From Candidatus Aminicenantota bacterium (GTDB taxonomy: Bacteria; Acidobacteriota; Aminicenantia; Aminicenantales; Aminicenantaceae), in the NCBI GenBank assembly GCA_011772495.1, contig WVZL01000001.1, positions 1 to 64,000 of the forward strand: a stretch of 64,000 nt of DNA, in the 5' to 3' direction. This document shows, piece after piece, positions 47,435 through 56,135 of the stretch (position 1 is its first letter; every line of letters starts with the position of its first letter). The notes below the pieces were generated by a model. It ran no database searches and was not told the DNA's origin. It saw only the letters and a list, made by a program, of their open reading frames with translations. A program made the position numbers and the translations under genes.

Positions 47435-48292
47435 ATGGCAGAAAAAGTAAAAAAAACCTTTGTTTTTTTGCTCCTTATGGGAATTCTGCCCTCTGTTGCT
47501 CCTGCCAATTCTCTAAAAAACGACCTCGCTGTGTCTCTTCAAGAGAAGAGGATTCAGGATTTAGACTTCACGGGTTTATCGCTTATTTTTTATTTAAAGA
47601 TAACCAATTCTTCTTCAAAACAGGTGTATCTTTCCGGCTACGACTACCGGCTTGTCATTAACGAAAGAGAATATATCCGCCTAAAGACAACCCTCGAAGA
47701 AAATATCGGGATAGAGCCTCAAGGAAACACCCTTATTTCCCTTCCTTTGAAGATTACCAACGACCTCTTGTTCCAGACCATAGAAGGGATCGAGGAAGAG
47801 GATAGAGCCGGGTGTTACTTGTCCGGTGGACTCATTTTTTCAGAGGAAAGAAAAAAGGAAGAGAGAATTCCCTTTGCCTTTACAGCGGAATTTCCGATCC
47901 TTAAAAAGCCGGTGATTGAATTCATTGTTCTTAAAGTCAATGATTTGACTATCGGCGGAGCAGATTTAACCTTTGAGGTCAAATTCAGGAACAGGAATGG
48001 TTTTGAACTCCTGGTTGACAGGTTAAGATACAGGCTCAGCTTGGGGGGTAGGCCTATAGGAGAAGAAAGAATTGTGTGGGGGGATAAAAACATTGAAAAA
48101 AAGGGAGAAAAAGTTTTCTCTCTGCCCATTCTTCTTAATTTTTTTGAGGTGGGAAAAGAGGTCTACGATATTCTCCACCAGCCTGCTGTCATTTGTCAGA
48201 TATCTGGAGAGGCAGAAGTTATCACCAGCTGGGGCAGGATCAAACTCCCTTTCGAAAAGAGAGGCCAGATCACTCTTTCCAGAGCTTCCTGA
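47435..48292 (+). CDS. Secreted LEA14/WHy-type protein
   Basis: A 285-residue protein with an N-terminal signal peptide (KTFVFLLLMGILPSVAPANS). Two beta-rich segments of about 110 residues (about 30-150 and 160-280) have the pattern of LEA14-like WHy domains: LSLIFYLKITNSSSKQVYLSGYDYRL and LTFEVKFRNRNGFELLVDRLRYRL. Such proteins bind hydrophobic surfaces or are envelope stress proteins; no enzymatic function is implied. ATG 47435 has no clear ribosome-binding site. It follows the reductase operon by 42 bases but need not belong to it. Confidence 0.65.
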   Translation: MAEKVKKTFVFLLLMGILPSVAPANSLKNDLAVSLQEKRIQDLDFTGLSLIFYLKITNSSSKQVYLSGYDYRLVINEREYIRLKTTLEENIGIEPQGNTLISLPLKITNDLLFQTIEGIEEEDRAGCYLSGGLIFSEERKKEERIPFAFTAEFPILKKPVIEFIVLKVNDLTIGGADLTFEVKFRNRNGFELLVDRLRYRLSLGGRPIGEERIVWGDKNIEKKGEKVFSLPILLNFFEVGKEVYDILHQPAVICQISGEAEVITSWGRIKLPFEKRGQITLSRAS

Positions 48293-48451
48293 ACTGAATT
48301 TTCATTCACGAAGGAGATAGCCAGTCCCTTTTTTTGCGTTGAAAGATGAGATTATTGACTCAATAAGGTGTTTTTTCATCCGCTGGCCTTCGCTCAGGTA
48401 AGGAAATATGGGCAAGAGAAGCGTGTTTTCGATTCACTCAGCCGGAGCCAA

Positions 48452-49318
48452 ATGGTAAGCGTTATTATTCCTACCCATAATCGAGCTTCTTTCTTGAAGG
48501 AAGCTATCCAGTCGGTCCTGGATCAAGACTGTTTCATCTCTTCTGATCCTGCTTATTCATTCGAGCTCTTAATCATCGATGATGGCTCAACCGATAACAC
48601 CAAGGAAATTGTCGAGGCTTTCGGAGACAGGGTGAAATATCACCACCAAGGGAATAAGGGGATAAGCGCTGCTCGAAACCTAGGACTCAGGCTGGCCAAG
48701 GGAGATTATATAGCTTTTTTAGATTCGGATGACCTCTGGACAAAAGAGAAGTTAAGAATGCAGATGAACTTAATGGAGTTCTTGCCCGGGGCCGAAGTCT
48801 GTTATACAGAGGAAACGTGGATTAGAAAAGGAATCCGGGTTAATCCCAAGAAAAAACATCAGAAACATTCAGGCTGGATATTTGATAAAGTCCTCCCCCT
48901 TTGCCTTCTCAGCCTTTCCTCGGCTCTTATTAGGAGAGAAATCTTCGAGGAAGTGGGCCATTTTGATAAAGAATTGCCGGTTTGTGAAGACTATGATTTT
49001 GGCATTAGAGTCGCCCATAAGTTCCCAGTCTATTTAATCTCCAGGCCATTGATAATCAAACGAGGAGGCCATCCTGATCAGCTTTCCAAGAAATACTGGG
49101 GAATGGACAGGTTCAGGATCAAAGCCTTAGAAAAAGCTTTAAATCTCCGCTTGACTCCTCATCAGGAAAAACTTGTCAGACAAGAGATTGTGAAGAAATG
49201 CCGAATTTTGGTGAAGGGCTTTGGGATTAGGGGTAATCAAGAGGAGGCCAGGAAATATTTAAGCCTCATAGAGAAGCACGAACTAGAATCCGTGGACGAG
49301 AAAAGGGAGGGAAAATGA
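48452..49318 (+). CDS. Family 2 glycosyltransferase
   Basis: A 288-residue GT-A-fold enzyme. VSVIIPTHNRASFLKEAI opens the nucleotide-binding half, LLIIDDGSTDNT follows, and the DxD-type metal motif is in AFLDSDDLW. The acceptor region contains LPVCEDYDFGIRVA. ATG 48452 was chosen (GGAG five bases ahead) over an upstream open stretch. It transfers a sugar to an unknown acceptor, likely in surface polysaccharide or protein glycosylation. Its stop overlaps the nitroreductase start. Confidence 0.88.
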   Translation: MVSVIIPTHNRASFLKEAIQSVLDQDCFISSDPAYSFELLIIDDGSTDNTKEIVEAFGDRVKYHHQGNKGISAARNLGLRLAKGDYIAFLDSDDLWTKEKLRMQMNLMEFLPGAEVCYTEETWIRKGIRVNPKKKHQKHSGWIFDKVLPLCLLSLSSALIRREIFEEVGHFDKELPVCEDYDFGIRVAHKFPVYLISRPLIIKRGGHPDQLSKKYWGMDRFRIKALEKALNLRLTPHQEKLVRQEIVKKCRILVKGFGIRGNQEEARKYLSLIEKHELESVDEKREGK

Positions 49319-49830
49319 GCGTTTTAGAGATCATCAGAAGGAGGAGGAGCATAAGGAAATACAAGGAGGATCCTATTCCTGAAGAGGTTCTTTGGCGGGT
49401 TTTGGAGGCGGCTCGGCTGGCTCCATCAGGAAAAAATCTTCAACCTTGGAAATTCATCATTGTCAAGGATAAGCTCGTAAAAGAAAAACTAGCTGAAGCC
49501 TCGATCGGCCAATACTTTATGGCCAAGGCCCCGGTGGTTATTGTGGCTTGCGGCTTTCCGGAGGCGTGCTATTCCCGAATGGGGCGCTACATGAAATCCT
49601 GGCCCGTGGATGTAGCCATTGCTTTAGAGCATCTCATCCTGCAAGCAGAAGAGGAGAATCTGGGAACCTGCTGGATCGGTGCCTTCGAGGAAACAGAGGT
49701 CAAGTCCATCCTGGATATTCCTGAAGACGTAAAAGTCTTGGCCTTGACTCCTTTAGGGTATCCGGCGGCCAGGCCGTCGTCAAGAAGCCGTAAAAGCCTG
49801 GAAGAGATCATATCCTACGAAAAATATTGA
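49315..49830 (+). CDS. Nitroreductase-family flavoprotein
   Basis: A 171-residue FMN protein. RRRSIRKYKEDPIPEEVL and ARLAPSGKNLQPWKFIIV bind FMN, and LTPLGYPAARP closes the site. It reduces nitro, quinone or flavin-type substrates in the general family; the real substrate is unknown. ATG 49315 has GGAGGG ahead and overlaps the glycosyltransferase by four bases, so the two are translationally coupled, although no shared function is obvious. Confidence 0.88.
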   Translation: MSVLEIIRRRRSIRKYKEDPIPEEVLWRVLEAARLAPSGKNLQPWKFIIVKDKLVKEKLAEASIGQYFMAKAPVVIVACGFPEACYSRMGRYMKSWPVDVAIALEHLILQAEEENLGTCWIGAFEETEVKSILDIPEDVKVLALTPLGYPAARPSSRSRKSLEEIISYEKY

Positions 49831-49907
49831 ATTCAAAGGGTCGCTCAAAACATCCTCCAGCTATTGCCCATCAAGGAAAAAAGATGTTTACAATTGTTTT
49901 TCTTGAA

Positions 49908-49936
49908 TTGACCAAGAAAATACGGCTATTTATAAT
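49908..49936 (+). promoter_or_regulatory. Sigma-70-type promoter upstream of the thi4 pseudogene
   Basis: TTGACC (49908-49913), a 17-base spacer and a perfect TATAAT (49931-49936). The leader to ATG 49960 is about 17 bases with AGAGGGAAG, too short for a TPP riboswitch. Confidence 0.75.
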
Positions 49937-49959
49937 AAGATTCTAACGAGAGGGAAGTC

Positions 49960-50743
49960 ATGTTAGATGATGTCGTTATTTCGAGAGCCATCATCGAGTC
50001 TTATCTCAGGGAAATCCTTGAGGATCTTGAGTGCGATGTCGTGGTTTGCGGGGCTGTTCCCTCGGGCCTCTGCGCTTCCTATTTTTTAAACAAGGATGGT
50101 TTTAAGGTTGTCGTTTTCGAGAGAGCACTCCGTCCTGGAGGGGGGATGCCAGGAGGAGGCATGATGTTCAATAAAATCGTCATTCAATAAGAATCAAAGC
50201 CTCTCCTTGATGAGTTGGGCGTTGATACCTCTCTGTACAAAGAGAATTATTATGTCGGTTCTTCTCTAGAGACCCTTGGTGTCCATCTCAGCCAGGCTAT
50301 CAAGAAAGGGGCTCGTATTTATAACTGTCTGGCCGTTGAGGATGTCCTTATCTACCAAAATGAGGTCAGTGGCGTGGTGATCAATTGGTCGGCAGTCGAA
50401 ATGGCCAAACTTCATGTGGATCCGATGACGGTGAGAAGCTCCTATGTCGTAGATGCCACCGGGCACGCCGCCGAAGTAGCTCAGGTCGTCAGCCAAAAAT
50501 CAGGAGAGAAACTCTTCACTCCTACTGGCGGAGTTATTGGTGAAAAGCCTATGTGGGCCCAAGAAGGGGAAAAAGCTATCCTGGAGAACACCAAGGAAGT
50601 CTTTCCCCCATCTCTATGTGTGCGGTATGGCTGTCCGTGATGTTTTCGGAGCCCAAAGAATGGGGCTCATTTTCGGTGGGATGCTGCTCTCTGGTCAAAA
50701 GGTGGCCCGCATAGTTGCAGAAAGACTGAGAGCACAAAAGTAA
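49960..50743 (+). pseudogene. thi4: Broken Thi4-type thiazole synthase
   Basis: The whole stretch of 784 bases reads as an archaeal-type sulfide-dependent thiazole synthase (ThiS/Thi4) if two lesions are mended. A TAA at 50188-50190 replaces the Glu codon after MFNKIVIQ, and the same frame then continues (ESKPLLDELGVDT). A +1 shift in the CCCCC run near 50610 breaks the C-terminus, whose correct continuation is FPHLYVCGMAVRDVFGAQRMG and LIFGGMLLSGQKVARIV. The dinucleotide loop is also changed: GAVPSG instead of GAGPSG, and PGGGMPGGG where GGGMWGGG is usual. It made the thiamine thiazole moiety before decay. Assembly error is possible for the C-run but not for all changes. Confidence 0.85.
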
Positions 50744-50767
50744 GCCTTTTTTTCTCTCAACCTGGTA

Positions 50768-51541
50768 TTAAAACCAGTAGGAAATTCCCAAAGAAAACAA
50801 ATAAGAATTGAGATCAAAGGGTTCAAAACCTTCAAAGCGCTTCAAATCTCCTTGGGCAACGTTGTACTTGAACTCGAGGTCGAGGCTAAGCCTGTTGGAC
50901 ACAGGAATCATCACGCCCCCGAAGGCATGATATCCAAAAGTGATCTTATTTTCATCCCTGACATCGGCGAAATAAATTGGGCGTCCGATAACTTCTTCGC
51001 CAGTTGATTGATCAATGAATTTGTCAAATTGGTCAAACCTAATCCAATCTCCAAGCAGCCTCGCAGTCCAGAAATAAATTCCGACTCCAGCTCCGACGTA
51101 GGGAATAAATCTCTGTCTTCTTCCCATTGGAGTGAGTTTTACTGAAAGCTGGATGGGAGTTATGGAGACGTCAAAAGTATGTTGTATAGCATAGCCTTCC
51201 CCGTAGTCAAAAGCAAAATAATCAGTATCAATTTCGGGATTGTAATAATCATCGATAGTTTCTCCAACAAGACCATCATAAATCCCGACTTTCTTCCTGG
51301 TATAGGTATCCACACTGATCAGAAAACTGATCTCCCGGCGGAGAAAATACTCATAGCCAAAGCTGATAGAAGTGCTGTGAAAGCTTGATTTTGTAAAATC
51401 CATCAGGCGAAATTCTTCATCCCAGAGATCGCTTTTGGCTCTAGGGGCGAAATAAACAAATTTAAAGGAGACAGCATCTGAGAAAACAAAACTCGAACCC
51501 AACAATAACATACTCACGAGAAGGATTAATTTTTTTCGCAT
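50768..51541 (-). CDS. Outer-membrane beta-barrel protein
   Basis: A 257-residue protein with a signal peptide (MRKKLILLVSMLLLGSSFVFSDA), alternating beta strands and a C-terminal aromatic strand ending LGISYWF, the signature for outer-membrane insertion. Tyr-rich segments such as FIPYVGAGVGIYFW and FGYHAFGGVMIPV resemble OmpW/OmpA-like small barrels. CAGGAGG lies ahead of ATG 51541. No specific function can be assigned. Confidence 0.7.
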   Translation of the reverse strand: MRKKLILLVSMLLLGSSFVFSDAVSFKFVYFAPRAKSDLWDEEFRLMDFTKSSFHSTSISFGYEYFLRREISFLISVDTYTRKKVGIYDGLVGETIDDYYNPEIDTDYFAFDYGEGYAIQHTFDVSITPIQLSVKLTPMGRRQRFIPYVGAGVGIYFWTARLLGDWIRFDQFDKFIDQSTGEEVIGRPIYFADVRDENKITFGYHAFGGVMIPVSNRLSLDLEFKYNVAQGDLKRFEGFEPFDLNSYLFSLGISYWF

Positions 51542-51775
51542 GTTTTTCCTCCTGGGGTGACATAATAAGCAAATTTCATGCCAAGAATAACCAATAAGGC
51601 CTCAGGGAAGACAGAAAATGAAATTGTGCCTAATAAAGGTCAACTGTCCTCTATTCTGTGATTCAGGTCTACTTTAGGTTAATGTTTATAAGATAGATAA
51701 GGCTCGGAGTCAAGAAAAAAAAGATATTAGAGAATGGTCTAGCTCACGAAAGATTTTTAAAGCCATTCTCCTCTT
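51542..51775. other. Gap upstream of the barrel gene
   Basis: Besides the ribosome-binding site of the barrel gene this holds only an 8-bp inverted repeat (GAGAATGG at 51730-51737, CCATTCTC at 51763-51770). No coding frame or convincing minus-strand promoter was seen. Confidence 0.5.
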
Positions 51776-51820
51776 TAAAAATAGAACCGTCCCCCAGGTG
51801 TTTGAAATAGAACCGTTCCC
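51776..51820 (+). repeat. GGGGACGG-family repeat, tandem half copies
   Basis: Two direct copies of the right arm lie side by side: AAAAATAGAACCGTCCCC (51777-51794) and TTGAAATAGAACCGTTCCC (51802-51820). No left arm is present. Same family as the inverted repeats at 32367 and 34355. Confidence 0.75.
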
Positions 51821-51833
51821 ACGTCGTGGAATC

Positions 51834-51842
51834 TGGTATAAT
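51834..51842 (+). promoter_or_regulatory. Extended -10 promoter of the TsaC/YrdC gene
   Basis: TGGTATAAT, a perfect TATAAT at 51837-51842 with TG one base ahead; no -35 box is recognisable at the right distance (51814-51819 is CGTTCC). It starts 14 bases after the repeat copies. Confidence 0.55.
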
Positions 51843-51872
51843 GAGAAGCGAATTTCGGTCGATAGCTTGAAG

Positions 51873-52517
51873 ATGAATATAGAAACCCGAGTAATCAAGA
51901 TAAATCCACCAGCAGTCGAGCTGGACAAGATAAAATCCATTGCTCAATTCCTAAAGAAGCCGGGGGTGATGGCTTTTCCTACCGACACTTTTTACGGGCT
52001 CGGCGCAGATTGCTTCTCTCCTGAAGAGATAAGAAGGATTTATCGAATAAAGAAAAGAAAGATGCAAAAACCGATTCCTTTGATGATTGCTAAATCTGAA
52101 GAAGCCAAGAGGATTGCTGTTGAAATTCCGCCTCTGTTCTGGTCCCTGGCCGAAGAATTCTGGCCTGGACCTCTCACCCTGGTCTTGAAAGCGTCTCCTG
52201 CCTTACCTCCAGAGCTCCTGGGACACTCTCAGGCCATAGGAGTGCGTCTTCCTGCTGTTCCCTGGCTTAGAGAGCTGGTAAGGGAGGCAGGCTTTCCGTT
52301 GACAGCCACTAGTGCCAACATTTCAGGAGAGAAGGAGATCAATCGTCCTGAGAAAATCAAAGATATTTTTTGGGGAAAAGTTGATCTTATTGTGGATGGA
52401 GGAAAAACGCCTGGACCTCTGCCTTCGACAGTTCTCGATATGACTTCAGAGAAGCCGAGAATTATTAGAGAAGGAATGATCTCGGTTAGAAGGCTTAGAA
52501 GATATCTATCAGCTTGA
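51873..52517 (+). CDS. tsaC: Threonylcarbamoyl-AMP synthase, TsaC/YrdC family
   Basis: A 214-residue YrdC-fold enzyme that makes threonylcarbamoyl-AMP from threonine, bicarbonate and ATP for t6A37 of tRNAs. Motifs: FPTDTFYGLGAD, KPIPLMIAK, WPGPLTLVLKA, LTATSANISGE and STVLDM. It lacks the extra Sua5 C-terminal domain, so TsaC rather than Sua5. ATG 51873 lies 30 bases after the -10 box; the frame extends upstream into the repeat, which argues against earlier starts. An unrelated YciO role cannot be excluded. Confidence 0.85.
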   Translation: MNIETRVIKINPPAVELDKIKSIAQFLKKPGVMAFPTDTFYGLGADCFSPEEIRRIYRIKKRKMQKPIPLMIAKSEEAKRIAVEIPPLFWSLAEEFWPGPLTLVLKASPALPPELLGHSQAIGVRLPAVPWLRELVREAGFPLTATSANISGEKEINRPEKIKDIFWGKVDLIVDGGKTPGPLPSTVLDMTSEKPRIIREGMISVRRLRRYLSA

Positions 52518-52520
52518 CCG

Positions 52521-53510
52521 CTAGAGGAAAAACTCCATTCCTTCCTCAGCCAGTCTGAAGCCCTCTCTTTCGATTTTTTTCCTGGCCTCGCCTTCTGGAT
52601 CGAGAGCTAAATTGGAATGGTTGAGATGGGTAAAATAGATTTTTGTCTTTCCTTCCCTGGCCAGTTTTCCCAAGAGTTTTAGACTTGTGGTTATGAAAGG
52701 ATGGCCGATTCGGGAAAGGTCGCGCCCAGGAAGCTCTTCTGGGCCGTAAAATGTTCCATCCAGGAGAGCATAGTCAACTTTTTTGACTTCCTCCACGATC
52801 GATTTCTTCCAGGTTCTCCAGTCCTGAATGTCAGGTATATAGAGGAGTTTCTTTTTCTGGCCGTAAGCCGTGAAGCCGAGAGTGTCTGAATATTCATCGC
52901 GGTGCGGGACTGAACGTGCGGTGATCGAAAGGCTAGGCGTTAAGGAAAGTTTTTGCTTCATAGAGAGTTGGTGGATAGAAATATTTTTAAAATTGACGAG
53001 CTGGCTCCAGGGTCCATTGTTGGCGAGGAAAATTCCCATCCGTTCCGAACAGTAAGCAGGTAGATCGGAAGTCGAGACACTCTCGTAGCCAAAAAACATC
53101 AAGCCTGTGTAATGACCAATATGGGCATGGGTGAGGAGCACAGCCTGCGGGAAATTTCTGGCTCCCGATTTCTGCTTACCCAGTCTTTGGTGGGCGAGGT
53201 GGCATTGCCGTCTTATATCAGGGGTAGCGTCCAGCAGGAAAAAGCTTCTCTTGGGAATGTCAAACAAACCCAAGGAGGATACAAGGCGAGAGAATCCTGG
53301 CTCCTCTCTTGCGCGGAGGCAATTCGGACAATAACAGCCAAGCTGGGGGATTCCTCCATCTTGAGCTGTTCCCAGAACTTTGACCATGACCTCACTTTCT
53401 TGGATTTTCTTCTCCTGTTCTTCTGGTAAGGCTCTGGATCTATTCGAGGTCAAGGCCGGCAGGCCTGCCACGCTTCCTGCTACCACGTTCAGAAACTCTC
53501 TTCTCCTCAT
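52521..53510 (-). CDS. PqqB-like metallo-beta-lactamase-fold protein, exported
   Basis: A 329-residue protein with a twin-arginine type signal (MRRREFLNVVAGSVAGLPAL). VLGTAQDGGIPQLGCYCPNC resembles the PqqB opening with its C-x-C-x2-C metal site (C59, C61, C64). The metal motif LTHAHIGHYTGL (H128, H130, H133), then PHRDEYS, DGTFYGPEELPGRD and FTHLNHSN complete the fold. PqqB acts in pyrroloquinoline quinone synthesis, but no other pqq gene is in the window and cytosolic PqqB has no signal. A related periplasmic hydrolase is more likely. ATG 53510 has GGAGAG ahead. Confidence 0.75.
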   Translation of the reverse strand: MRRREFLNVVAGSVAGLPALTSNRSRALPEEQEKKIQESEVMVKVLGTAQDGGIPQLGCYCPNCLRAREEPGFSRLVSSLGLFDIPKRSFFLLDATPDIRRQCHLAHQRLGKQKSGARNFPQAVLLTHAHIGHYTGLMFFGYESVSTSDLPAYCSERMGIFLANNGPWSQLVNFKNISIHQLSMKQKLSLTPSLSITARSVPHRDEYSDTLGFTAYGQKKKLLYIPDIQDWRTWKKSIVEEVKKVDYALLDGTFYGPEELPGRDLSRIGHPFITTSLKLLGKLAREGKTKIYFTHLNHSNLALDPEGEARKKIEREGFRLAEEGMEFFL

Positions 53511-53617
53511 TTTTCTCTCCTCTGAATTTAAGGTGTATTTTTAGTTCGACCACAGAGGCCTCGCTCTTTAGGAACTGTGAGATTTATACAAGCGAGTGGA
53601 ATAAGTCGGTTAGGGTC

Positions 53618-55549
53618 TCACTTGACTTTGGCTCCAGTTGGAGCATCACTCTCGAAGAACGGTATAATAGCTTTACCCTCTGTTTCAGCTGCCAGGAGCA
53701 TCCCTTGAGATTCGATTCCTCTGATCACAGCAGGTTTCAGGTTGACGATCACGACCAGTTTTTTACCCGTAAGCTCTTCTGGAGAATAGACATCCGCCAC
53801 CCCAGCCACCATGGTTCTCTTTTCTTCTCCGATGTCGACTTCGAGCTTGAGGAGTTTGTCAGTGCCAGGCACTCTCTCGGCTTGCACGATTTCTCCGACT
53901 CTGAGGTCCATTCTTTTAAATTCATCAAAAGAAATCTCTTCCATTTCTTCCTTCCTTTCACTCATAGATTGGGAAACCTCTTCCCCTAAGAAGTCTTTTA
54001 GCAGAATCCTCGGGAAAAGAGGCTCAGGCTTTTGAATGATCTGACCCAGTCTATAATTTTCAAACTTGAATCCTGAGAATAGCACATCTTTTATTGATGT
54101 TTCTTCGCCCAAGTATTCCCAGATTTTCTCTGAAGTTTCGGGCATGACTGGAAAGGTGAGATAGCTGACGCCTCTGATCGCTGAAGCTGCCTGATAAAGA
54201 ATCCTGGCCAGCCTTTTCCTTTTTGTCTCCTTCTGGGCGAGCTTCCAGGGCTCGTTGTCAGCCAGATACTTGTTGACTGAGTTTATATAGACCCAGATTT
54301 CTTCCAGAGCCCTGTTCAGGGCATACTGCTCGTAAAGAACAGAAACGTCTTCCTTGAGTTTATTAAAGGCCAAGCGCAACTCTTTGTCTCCTTCTTCTTC
54401 ATCTTCTGTTTCCTCGATTTTTCCCTGAAAGGAGTTATGGATCATGGTCAGGGTACGCTGGACAAGATTGCCGAGGTCGTTAGCCAAATCCGAATTTACC
54501 CGATGGAGGAAGCCTTCATGGGAGAAATTGCCATCCAGCCCGATGGGGATTTCCCGGAGCAGGAAATATCGCAACGGGTCTGCTCCCAAGGTATTCAGGA
54601 TCAGATGAGGATCAAGGACATTGCCTTTGGATTTTGACATTTTCGTTTCATCTTTAAGCCACCAGCCGTGGCTATACACGGTCTGCGGGAGCGGAAAATC
54701 AGCCGCCATCAAGAAGGCAGGCCAGAAGACAGCATGAAACCTGAGAATATCCTTGCCGATGAGATGAATGGTCGCCGGCCAGAATTTTTGGTAAAGCTCC
54801 AGCTTCCAATCATAGCCGATGCCGGTCAGATAGTTGTGCAGGGCATCAAACCAGACATAAACAGTGTGCTCGAGATCTCCGGGAACTGGAATACCCCATT
54901 TGACCGTAGTCCGGGTAATGCTCAAGTCCTTGAGTCCCTGCCGGACAAAGCTTGCCACCTCGTTCATCCGGCTCGGGGGTCGGACAAATTCGGGATTTTG
55001 AGCATAAAAATCAAGAAGGCGATCTCCATAAGCTGAGAGCTTGAAAAAATAACATTCTTCAGTTACCAGATAGGCCTTTACATTGCAATCCGGGCAGATC
55101 TTGTATCCTCCTTCTTGGAGGGGGACATCATCAGATAGAAAATGTTCGGTAGAATCACAGTACCATCCCTTGTAGGTTCCTTTGTAAATATCGCCTTTGT
55201 CTTTGAGTTTCTGGAATATCTTCTGCACAACCTCCTCATGGAAGGGTTGGGTTGTCCGGATAAAAAAATCAAAGGATATGTTGAGGGCTTTCCACAGGTC
55301 CTTAAACCTCACCACAACCTGGTCGGCCAGCTCTATGGGTTTTAGTCCCTTCGCTTTAGCGGCCTTTTCGACTTTCTGTCCGTGTTCATCGGTACCGGTG
55401 AGAAAAAACACTTCTCTTCCTGAAAGCCTGTTGAAGCGCGCGAGAGTGTCAGCAATGACAGTCGTGTAGGCATGTCCAATATGAGGGACATCGTTCACAT
55501 AGTAGATGGGGGTAGTGACGTAGAAACTGGGTTTAAAGTTCTTTGCCAC
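53618..55549 (-). CDS. metG: Methionyl-tRNA synthetase with C-terminal tRNA-binding domain
   Basis: A 643-residue class I synthetase. [13 protein letters not shown] carries HIGH and KMSKSKGN the KMSKS loop. The zinc knuckle region reads WYCDSTEHF...CPDC, lacking one of the usual four cysteines. Residues from about 540 ([19 protein letters not shown]) form an EMAP/Trbp domain that helps hold tRNA and dimerise. The start is GTG 55549 (GGAGGG ahead), overlapping folE by 17 bases. Confidence 0.95.
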   Translation of the reverse strand: MAKNFKPSFYVTTPIYYVNDVPHIGHAYTTVIADTLARFNRLSGREVFFLTGTDEHGQKVEKAAKAKGLKPIELADQVVVRFKDLWKALNISFDFFIRTTQPFHEEVVQKIFQKLKDKGDIYKGTYKGWYCDSTEHFLSDDVPLQEGGYKICPDCNVKAYLVTEECYFFKLSAYGDRLLDFYAQNPEFVRPPSRMNEVASFVRQGLKDLSITRTTVKWGIPVPGDLEHTVYVWFDALHNYLTGIGYDWKLELYQKFWPATIHLIGKDILRFHAVFWPAFLMAADFPLPQTVYSHGWWLKDETKMSKSKGNVLDPHLILNTLGADPLRYFLLREIPIGLDGNFSHEGFLHRVNSDLANDLGNLVQRTLTMIHNSFQGKIEETEDEEEGDKELRLAFNKLKEDVSVLYEQYALNRALEEIWVYINSVNKYLADNEPWKLAQKETKRKRLARILYQAASAIRGVSYLTFPVMPETSEKIWEYLGEETSIKDVLFSGFKFENYRLGQIIQKPEPLFPRILLKDFLGEEVSQSMSERKEEMEEISFDEFKRMDLRVGEIVQAERVPGTDKLLKLEVDIGEEKRTMVAGVADVYSPEELTGKKLVVIVNLKPAVIRGIESQGMLLAAETEGKAIIPFFESDAPTGAKVK

Positions 55550-56135
55550 TGATGAGCCCTCCTCTGATCAAGGTCATGGCTTCTGATCGAGTGGCACTGC
55601 TGGTTCTAAAAGAACCTCTGACTGCAGAAGTCACGGTTAAGGATTTAGGTTTCTTAGCTCCTCTCATGGACATGCACATATGCTCGGCTTCGATGACCAC
55701 CATGACTCCGAGGGGCTTGAGGTGATTGTTCAGCAAGTCTGCGATCTGTTTGGTCAGTCTTTCTTGGACCTGGAACCTTCGGGAGAGAATGTCCACCACT
55801 CTGGCTATCTTGCTCAGCCCCACGATTCTTCCTCCTTTGGGGATATAAGCAACATGAGCCACTCCAGCAAAGGGGAGAAGATGGTGTTCACACATAGAAT
55901 AAAGAGGAATATTCTTGATCAAGACCATCTCGTCGTGTTTTTCTTCATGGATAACTTGAAGATGTTCAGCTGGATTCTCTCTAACTCCCCCCAGGATTTC
56001 AGAAAACATGTGGGCCACACGCTTAGGAGTGCCTTTGAGCCCTGCCCGCTCAGGGTCCTCTCCTACACCTTCCAGAATGAGCTTCACTCCTTTTTCAATC
56101 TTTTTTATTTCCATTTTTTTCTCTTTGTCAGCCAT
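55533..56135 (-). CDS. folE: GTP cyclohydrolase I
   Basis: A 200-residue enzyme converting GTP to dihydroneopterin triphosphate, the first step of folate. Zinc ligands are in [11 protein letters not shown] and [11 protein letters not shown] (Cys and His). [23 protein letters not shown] is the family core. ATG 56135 has AGAGG about ten bases ahead; an internal ATG eight codons in would also serve. It overlaps larC by eight bases and metG by 17, indicating tight co-translation. Confidence 0.95.
   Translation of the reverse strand: MADKEKKMEIKKIEKGVKLILEGVGEDPERAGLKGTPKRVAHMFSEILGGVRENPAEHLQVIHEEKHDEMVLIKNIPLYSMCEHHLLPFAGVAHVAYIPKGGRIVGLSKIARVVDILSRRFQVQERLTKQIADLLNNHLKPLGVMVVIEAEHMCMSMRGAKKPKSLTVTSAVRGSFRTSSATRSEAMTLIRGGLISGKEL

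Noticed and set aside
49937-49959. A TPP riboswitch ahead of thi4
   Set aside because: Only about 17-20 bases separate the predicted transcript start from the ATG, far too short for a THI box.
50744-50767. A bidirectional intrinsic terminator between thi4 and the barrel gene
   Set aside because: Only a five-pair stem (CTGGT/ACCAG) is present and the T-run is on the wrong side for it.
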